A DNA stretch of 64,000 nt, taken from contig CM070606.1 of NCBI GenBank assembly GCA_036346395.1, positions 17,160,915 through 17,224,914 of the forward strand, given 5' to 3'. This DNA comes from Hsuehochloa calcarea (Eukaryota > Streptophyta > Magnoliopsida > Poales > Poaceae). The notes below the pieces were generated by a model, which had not been told where the DNA came from, made no database searches, and worked only from the letters and a program-made list of their open reading frames with translations. Positions 57,001-64,000 of the stretch are shown here, one piece after another. Each line of letters begins with the position of its first letter. Within the stretch, counting starts at the first letter, position 1. Position numbers and translations under genes: made by a program.

Positions 57001-58215
57001 GAGCACCACTTTCACCGAAGAACTTGGATCTTCAACAATGGCGGCCGAGAGAAAAATCCACGAAGGAGCTCACTCGGTGCACTAGAAGTGATGCTGAAGC
57101 TCAAGGGTGTTCAAAGAATGCTAAGGAAGCCTCTGGTAGAGTTTTATAGCCGAAGGAGCAAGAGAATAACGCATGAAAAATGGCTTTGCATCGAGTTGAG
57201 GTCGGCCGAGGGCGATGGGGGCAGGTGCACTCGAGGAGGACGAGGACTTCGGAGGCGGCGGTACAGTGCTCATTAAATGCTGAGAGTCGTTGGCCGAAAG
57301 CAGAGGTGACCCGACGCTGCCACGCTCTGAAATTTTCACCCACTACTATTGACTTTGGCCGAGCGCGCGCGAGCGGAGGAAGACGAAGGCAGACAGCCGT
57401 TGGATTGAATCGGACGGCTGAAAAAGAACGGGTCGATAATAATGATTCAAACGCTCACTCAATCCTGGACCGTTGATTTGGATCCTACGGTTCACGTTGC
57501 GCAAGGCGTTCGGATGGTCCGAACGTTCACGCGATCGTGAGCCGTTGATTTAGACTCAACGGTTCAAATGGATCGGCGCTTCGGATGGTCGAACGTTCTG
57601 CGAGCGTGGGCGTTCAATGACGATCAATGATGCTGCAACGCTTCGCGCTCGATCGATCGCGGTGCGTTTAGTTGGTGAACCAAATCAAGTGGCTCGAGCC
57701 CGAGTTTGATTCGAACCCGAAGAACAGTGAAAACCGGTTTGGGTTTGAATTTGAATACTGATTTTTGAGGAATTTGTTGGAGGTAGCAAACAAACTCCAA
57801 AATTTACGAAATTTTAACTGGAGATTGCTGACAGAGGGTGGAACCTTATATAAAATTTTCAGAGACTTTTATGCACTGCATTTTTCTCTAAAAATTCCAG
57901 AAGGCTATTTTAGGAGTTTGACTAATGTTTGACTTGTCTCAAAAATTATCAAATAATTTCTGAAAATTATGAAATAATTCTGAGGTGTTAAACATCACTC
58001 CTAGGTTCAATGAAAATTATTTTCAGGGGTTGGGCACCAGATTTTCATTGAGGAGATTTATGACTTGAATTTAATTAGGGAAGTTTTGAGTTTTAATTTC
58101 CCCCAATAAATGGAAAGAGGTTTCAAAAACTGTAACAACACATGAGGCAACAAAAGTTTTAATTTATCCTCATTTTTATTACATTTGAAACACAAACCCA
58201 ATTTGGGATGTTACA
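54025..58215 (-). repeat. Shared middle LTR of array D (4191 bp)
   Basis: It runs TGTGAGACCCCGG to GGGATGTTACA. The primer site of D1 is on its left and the purine tract of D2 on its right, with no duplication at either edge. As in array B, one LTR therefore serves two internal regions. It is a clearly different subtype from the array B LTRs over most of its length. The minus-strand TATA-like box (CTATAAAACTC) is near 57143-57153. No gene is recognised. Confidence 0.88.
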
Positions 58216-58232
58216 AAACCTCCCCCCCTTAC
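58216..58232 (-). other. D2 polypurine tract
   Basis: GTAAGGGGGGGAGGTTT on the minus strand abuts the LTR terminus. Confidence 0.82.
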
Positions 58233-58256
58233 AAAAATCTCGTCCCGAGATTTGGC

Positions 58257-61200
58257 TCACTCGGTAAAGAAAGATGGATAGTCTGCACGGAGACGATCTT
58301 CCCTTTCCCAAGTGGCTTCATCTTCAGAATGGTTTGACCACTGAACTTTAAGGAACTTGATGGCACGATTCCTCGTTCTTCGTTCAGCCTCTTCAAGGAT
58401 GCGAACAGGATGCTCGCGATAGGTCAAATCTTCTTGGACATCGAGAGTTTCCAACGGGGCTTCCTCAGTTGGAACACGGAGGCACTTCTTTAGTTGGGAC
58501 ACATGGAAAACATCATGTACCCCTTCGAGTGCAGCTGGCAATTCCAACTTATAGGCAACAGCTCCTTTCTTCTCGATAACACGGTAAGGACCGACATATC
58601 GAGGAGCTAACTTGCCCTTGACGCCGAAACGCTGATGACCCTTCAAAGGAGAGACTTTGAGATACACAAAGTCATCAGGCTCAAAGCTCAACTCACGACG
58701 ACGGCGATCCGCATAGCTCTTTTGCCTGGATTGAGCTGTGCGCAAACGATCACAAATAAGTTGGACTTGACTCTCGGCCTCATTGATCGAGTCCGGGCCA
58801 AAGAAAGGTCGTTCGCCCGTCTCCGACCAATTCAACGGGGTTCTGCAGTTTCTCCCGTATAAGGCCTCGAAAGGTGCCATGCCGAGGCGCTGGCCGTTGT
58901 TGTAGGAAAACTCGGCAAATGGCAAGCACTTCTCCCAGTTCTTTCCATAGGAGAGGACACAAGCACGGAGCATGTCCTCCAACACTTGGTTGACTCTTTC
59001 AGTCTGGCCATCAGTTTGAGGATGATAAGCTGAACTGAAAGAAAGACGAGTGCCCATAGCTTCTTGCAGACCATGCCAAAACCGGGAGGTAAACAGCGAA
59101 CCACGATCGAAATGATCGTTTTGGCACACCATGCAAGCTTACAATCACGAGGCGTAGAGCTCAGCTAGACGATCGGCACGAAGCTTGGTCTTGAGTGGAA
59201 GAAAATGTGCCACTTTGGTTAATCGATCAATAATCACCCAGATAGCATCATTCCCCTTTGGTGACATGGGCAGACCGGTGATAAAGTCCATTCCGATCGA
59301 ATCCCACTTCCATTCTGGAATCGGCAAAGGCTCAAGCGATCTGCTGGACAACGATGCTCGGCCTTGACACGGCGACACACGTCGCACTTCGACAACGAAC
59401 CGCAATCTCCTCTTCATTCGGGTCCACCAAAATCTCTGACGGAGATCTTGATACATCTTTGTGGCCCCGGGATGAATAGACAAAGGCGAATCATGGGCTT
59501 TGCGGAGAATCAAATTCCGCAATTCCACGTCCTTTGGAACCACAAGGCATTGTCCGAACCTTACAACACCATGCTCATCCTCAGAGAAGCACTTGGCTGT
59601 TCCGTTCTTGACATTTTCCTTGATGCGGCTTATACCAGCATCCGATTGCTGGGCGACCTTAATTCGATCCACCAAGGTTGGTTGCACAACCAAGGCAGCG
59701 AGGGAACCCTGCTCAACCAAACCTAAGTTGAGACGCTGGAATTCTTTCAGAAGGGTGGGTTGACGCCCCTGGGGCAACAAGGCATGGCAATGCGCTTTGC
59801 GACTGAGCGCATCGGCAACGACATTAGCCTTGCCCGGATGGTAGTGAATACCCATGTCATAATCTTTGACCAACTCCAACCATCTCTTTTCCCTGAGGTT
59901 CAGATCTGGTTGGGTGAACAAATACTTTAGGCTCTTGTGATCCGAATACACTTCGCAACGATTACCGATGAGGTAATGTCGCCAAATCTTAAGTGCATGG
60001 ATCACCGCGGCCAACTCCAAGTCATGGGTAGGATAGTTGAGTTCATGAGGTCTCAATTGCCTTGATGCATAGGCCACTACCTTGCCTTCTTGCATCAGGA
60101 CGCAACCGAGCCCTTGACGAGAAGCATCGCAAAAGATATCGAAGCTTCGATGAATATCGGGAAGAACAAGGACGGGAGCGGTGGTCAAACGCTTCTTGAG
60201 TACTTGGAAGCTTTCCTCACAAGCATCGGACCACAAGAACTTCTTGTCCTTCTTGAGCAACTCCGTCATCGGCCAGCGATCTTGGAAGTTCTCGATAAAG
60301 CGGCGATAATATCCCGCTAAGCAGAAAACTCCGCGCCGATTCAAGTAAATCTGGCGACACCAGAAAGAACATCGCTGATCTTGCTAGGATCAACGGCTAC
60401 GCCTCCTGCTGAAAGAACATGACCCAGGAAGGCCACTTCCTTTAACCAGAATACGCACTTGCTGAACTTCGCATACAGCTGGTGCTCACGAAGCTTGCCT
60501 AACACGAGCCTCAGATGCTCATCATGTTCCTCATCGTTCTTAGAATAGATAAGAATATCATCGATGAAGACCATGACAAACTTATCCAAATACTCCATGA
60601 ATACCGAATTCATGAGGATCATGAACAAGGCAGGCGCATTGGTTAAGCCAAATGACATGACTGTATACTCATACAAGCCATAGCGAGTAGAGAAAGCCGT
60701 CTTTGGAATATCTTCCGGTCGTATCCGAACTTGATGATATCCCACTCTCAAATCAATCTTGGAGAATACTCGAGCTCCAGTTAATTGATCAAAGAGATCA
60801 TCAATGCGGGGCAATGGATACTTGTTCTTTACCGTAACCTCATTAAGCGGACGGTAATCAACGCACATGCGCAAATTATTGTCCTTCTTCTTTACGAAGA
60901 TTGCAGGACAACCCCACGGAGATGAGCTAGGGCGGATGAATCCTTTTTCTTGCAGCTCATTCAGTTGCTTCTTCAACTCCACCAACTCGTTCGGTGGCAT
61001 CCGATAATGCCTCTTTGAAATCGGCGTGATCGGAACCAACTCAATGACAAACTCGAGGTCTCGGACTGGTGGCATCCCCGGAAGATCTTCAGGAAAGACA
61101 TCAATGAAGTCACAAACCGTTGGGACCTCACTAATATCTAGAGCGGGCTTCGCTTCCAGCGCGAAGAGATGCGGACCTAGCGACCGGTAGCGAACTGCTC

Positions 61201-62633
61201 GCCACGGAAAGACTAGATAGAGGCGCACTTCTTGGCTGTCGATGTGTCCCTTATGCCGAGACAGCCAATCCATGCCAAGAATTACATCTAGACTTGCTGA
61301 ATGGAGGAGGATAAGATTCGCGAAGAATCTCACTCCTCGATCTCGATTGGAACATCCCTACACTCAGATTCAGCTCTAAACTCCAACCCAGGAGAGCGAA
61401 TGAGCAATGGGATCAACAATGGAGTAAAGAGGAGCTCACTAATAGCAGCAAAAGACTCAGAAACAAAAGAATGGGATGCTCTGAATCAAACAAAGCAATG
61501 AGCGAATGAGAGTTAACAGAGAGTGTACCCGGCCACGGCGTCGGGTGCCTCCTGTGCCTCCTCCGTGAGATGAGGTTGGCGCGACCACTACCCACGCCTT
61601 GGGTAGTAGGGAATATCTTGAGTCTGAGAAGGACCACCTCGGCCCGCGTCCTCCATTAGGGCGAGGCCTCCTCTCTTCTTAGGGCATTGGTTCGCGTAAT
61701 GCCCTTACCGCCGCAGCGGCAAGTGACCCGGCGCACTGGTTGCGGGGCCACCACCGCCGACTCGCAGTGCGTGGTGATCGGGCACGGCCTCGAAGGGCGA
61801 AGAACAGTCTTGACGGCCTCGGTGTCTTTGAAACTCTTGACGCGACCCACGAGACGGATCAAGCGGGGATAGCGGCCTGGATGACTTCGGGCCTCCACTT
61901 ACGCTATGCGGGAATCCACAAGCGCTCTCCACGAGTGCTTTCGGCGACAATGGCCTTGTCCACCAAGGCACGAAAATCCGGAAGTCGACGATGGATAGCT
62001 TGTCCCAAGCTCCTCGGACAAACCATCCTTGAACTTCTCTTGCTTGGCCTCATCGGTGGCCACCTCTTCCGAGCATAACGATCCAAATGGTTAAACTTCG
62101 TGCATGTACTCCGTGGCGAGAGACGCCTGTTTGGCGACAAGAACTCCTTCTTCTTGACCTCATCAGTAGGAAGGAATGTGACTCCGCGGAAGGCGGTGCG
62201 GAACTCCTCCCAAGTGACGGTGTGGCCGTCAGGCTGCATGGCGAGAAAGCTCTCCCACCACGACAAAGCGGCACCCTCCAGCTGGTGCGATGCGAACAGC
62301 GCCTTCTCGTGCTCCTGGCACTGCGTTATGCGAAGCTTTCGCTCAACCAGACGAAGCCAATCGTCTGCGTCAGCGGTCCTCGGACACGGAGAGCGTAGGG
62401 GCCGAGTGCGAAGAAACTCCGTGAGTCCCCACGCGGATGTCCACTCCCTTGCCCGATCACGAAGCACCGGTAAGGGCGGAAGTGTTGCGCGCGATGGCGT
62501 CGAGAAGAACCCTCCGCCCTCTCGCACGGTTGCGCTCGATCTGAAGAAGGACCTCGGCCATGGTCGGAGGAGGAGGAAGATCCTCGTCCGGACCAGCTGA
62601 CTGGCCTTGGCCGCTGCGAATGCGTCCGGCCAT
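58257..62633 (-). pseudogene. D2 gag-pol polyprotein gene, frameshifted
   Basis: The likely start is the ATG at 62633 (MAGRIRSGQG). The gag core lies in 61904-62527 with WLRLVERKLRITQCQEHEKA, SWWESF and WEEFRTAF. A zinc-knuckle remnant is near 61700-61740. The protease DSG region (61478-61487) has lost one base. Protease end and RT occupy 60341-61333, with VILGMDWLSRH and an intact FIDDIL. The RT end, RNase H, integrase zinc finger and start of the core occupy 59145-60344. The rest of integrase and the chromodomain are 58257-59132, with TERVNQ, APRYVGPYRV and KVQWSNHSEDEATWE. Catalytic residues of RT, RNase H and integrase look intact. Frame breaks lie near 59140, 60340, 61200 and within gag. 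Confidence 0.88.
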
Positions 62634-63526
62634 CCTGATACAAGAAACTTGGGTTAAAAACTAGACTCGAAAATCAGAGCCGAAATGAAGCAAAAAGCTA
62701 ACGACTAGGGGAATGGAATATCACTCTAATCGAAAGCCGAAAACATCAAGTATATAAACTTAAACCAGCTTATAAAAAGACTTCCAAAAATCGTAATGAA
62801 TCACCAACCAAAACTCAACTTCCCAATGCAACTAACCCGTATTGAATGAACGAGTAATTGATTGAGAAGACTAAAACCAGAATAGCAGGTAAGATCTATT
62901 ACCACTAAAGAGCAGGGTTCAATCAGCAAAAATAGTGTTAGATACATAGCTAACTAGTATCACATCTTACCCTTCTATTCCCACAAATTTTTGTTGATTA
63001 TCCTCTCATTTTCTATCCTATTAGAAACGATCGAGCTTGCTGTCCGGAAATTGAGGTTGCTGTAGCGATTTTGCATCCAAGCTTCCAGTCGAAGTCTTCC
63101 ATTCTAGAAACTTCAAAATCTGGCACACTTCAATTTGCCAAGCTCAGTGGTCCTATTAGAAACCATTGAGCTCGCTGTCTGGAAATTGAGGCGTGCTGTC
63201 CAGATTCCGCATCCAAGCCTCTAGCCGAAACCTTCAGTCCAGAAACTTCAAAACCCTAAGCGCTTCAATTTGCCAAACTCAGTGGTTCCGCAAAACCCAT
63301 TTAATCGATAACACTATCTTTGAAAAGGAGATGAGAGGAAAACAACTTTTAAAACTCAAATTAGAGTAAGATGAGAAGAGAAAGCTAAGATAGGTAAGGA
63401 ATAAAATCGGAGAATTCCTTAAGCTTTCAAAAATCATTTGATACTTTGAAAATGAAGTTTTCCAAAATATCCTAAAGACGACCAAGCTTGGGTTACTACG
63501 GTCAGTATGGCTCTGATACCAAACCT
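62634..63526 (-). other. D2 leader and primer binding site
   Basis: There is no gene. It carries the leader duplication (about 63025-63290) and an intact initiator tRNA-Met primer site on the minus strand at 63506-63521, 5 bases from the LTR. Confidence 0.78.
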
Positions 63527-64000
63527 TGTGAGACCCCGGTTTATCCGGCTTGTAATGCTTAACCATCCACTTGGTCCTAGCATCACAAATCAGATAATCC
63601 GAGACTCGAGACATGTATACTTCCCAGAAAAGCAGTATACACACCTCTTTACAAAATTTATGCATCAATTCCATTCATTCACATAGAACCGAAGCAAAGC
63701 AACAACCAGAAGATACCATAAATAAAGGATAGTCATTACAAAAGAGAGGCCGACCGACCAAATGACATATACATAAAGAAATTTAACAGCGGAAGCAAAA
63801 GTGCCATAAGATGGCCATAAACAAAAGAGCCAATCAGTGTGCTTTTAACCCACAAGGCAACCGACCGGACCGCCAAGCTAGTCGTCGAATCCACAGCACA
63901 TCTCGCAAAAGTGAGGCCCTTGGGGCTCACCTTCTTCCTCTGCAAACAAAAGCAGCCCAGCAAAAGCTGGGTGAGTACTTTGAATGTACTCGCAAGATAT
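63527..64000 (-). repeat. 5' LTR of D2, partial (runs off the window)
   Basis: The first 474 bases match the LTR at 54025 closely, starting TGTGAGACCCCGG. The remainder, about 3.7 kb, lies beyond base 64000. Confidence 0.9.

Larger units (their letters stand above)
58216..63526 (-). mobile_element. Array D, internal D2 (full-length internal region, 5311 bp)
   Basis: It is bounded by a purine tract next to LTR 54025-58215 and a primer site next to LTR 63527. It holds all expected domains of a chromovirus in order and is the reference copy for the family in this window. Frameshifts interrupt it. The outer 5' LTR continues past the window, so its target duplication cannot be checked. Confidence 0.88.

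Overview
This window looks like repeat-rich, probably pericentromeric or otherwise gene-poor plant nuclear DNA. I found no host protein gene, tRNA gene, rRNA gene or CRISPR array. Nearly every base can be assigned to LTR retrotransposons or fragments of them, inserted into one another. Chromodomain-bearing Ty3/gypsy elements with 3-4 kb LTRs, a CRM-like gag-protease element and a SIRE/Maximus-like Ty1/copia element together suggest a monocot, perhaps a grass. That assignment is inferred from the repeats alone.

Layout. (1) Element A, plus strand, 1-40816, is an old Tekay/Del-like chromovirus. Its pol begins before base 1 and its 3' LTR is 37575-40816. Three insertions split it: solo LTR S1 (329-4513, duplication AGAAT), element C (5268-31366, duplication GAGCA) and solo LTR S2 (31554-35595, duplication TTCGG). 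(2) Element C, plus strand, encodes only gag and protease. Its own 5' LTR is split by array B. (3) Array B, 5431-26068, coding on the minus strand, has the order LTR-internal-LTR-internal-LTR. The middle LTR is shared, and a single target duplication (GCTAC) flanks the outermost LTRs. Both internal regions have lost gag and the protease catalytic motif. (4) 40817-42356 holds two LTR fragments, an inverted copia LTR piece and the start of another gypsy LTR. (5) Element E, plus strand, 42357-50281, is a copia element with a large internal pol deletion, a 551-bp unidentified insertion in gag and a truncated 3' LTR. (6) 50282-64000 is a second head-to-tail array (D) of the same family as B, S1 and S2: truncated internal D1, shared LTR 54025-58215, full-length internal D2, and an LTR running off the window.

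How the parts relate. No element here looks able to move on its own. A has about ten in-frame stops in the visible pol, eight of them at positions that are glutamine in relatives. C lacks reverse transcriptase and integrase. B lacks gag. E lacks integrase and most of reverse transcriptase. D2 is the most complete copy (gag, protease, RT, RNase H, integrase, chromodomain) but carries frameshifts. The nesting gives a relative order: A is older than C, C is older than B, and S1 and S2 also post-date A. Solo LTRs and shared-LTR arrays are the two expected products of unequal recombination between LTRs, and both are present here.

Limits. Everything was read by eye. Boundaries supported by matching target duplications should be exact or within a base or two. 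Clade names rest on motif recognition. Many small differences between near-identical copies sit at CAG/CTG/CCG triplets, so some frameshifts may be sequencing error.
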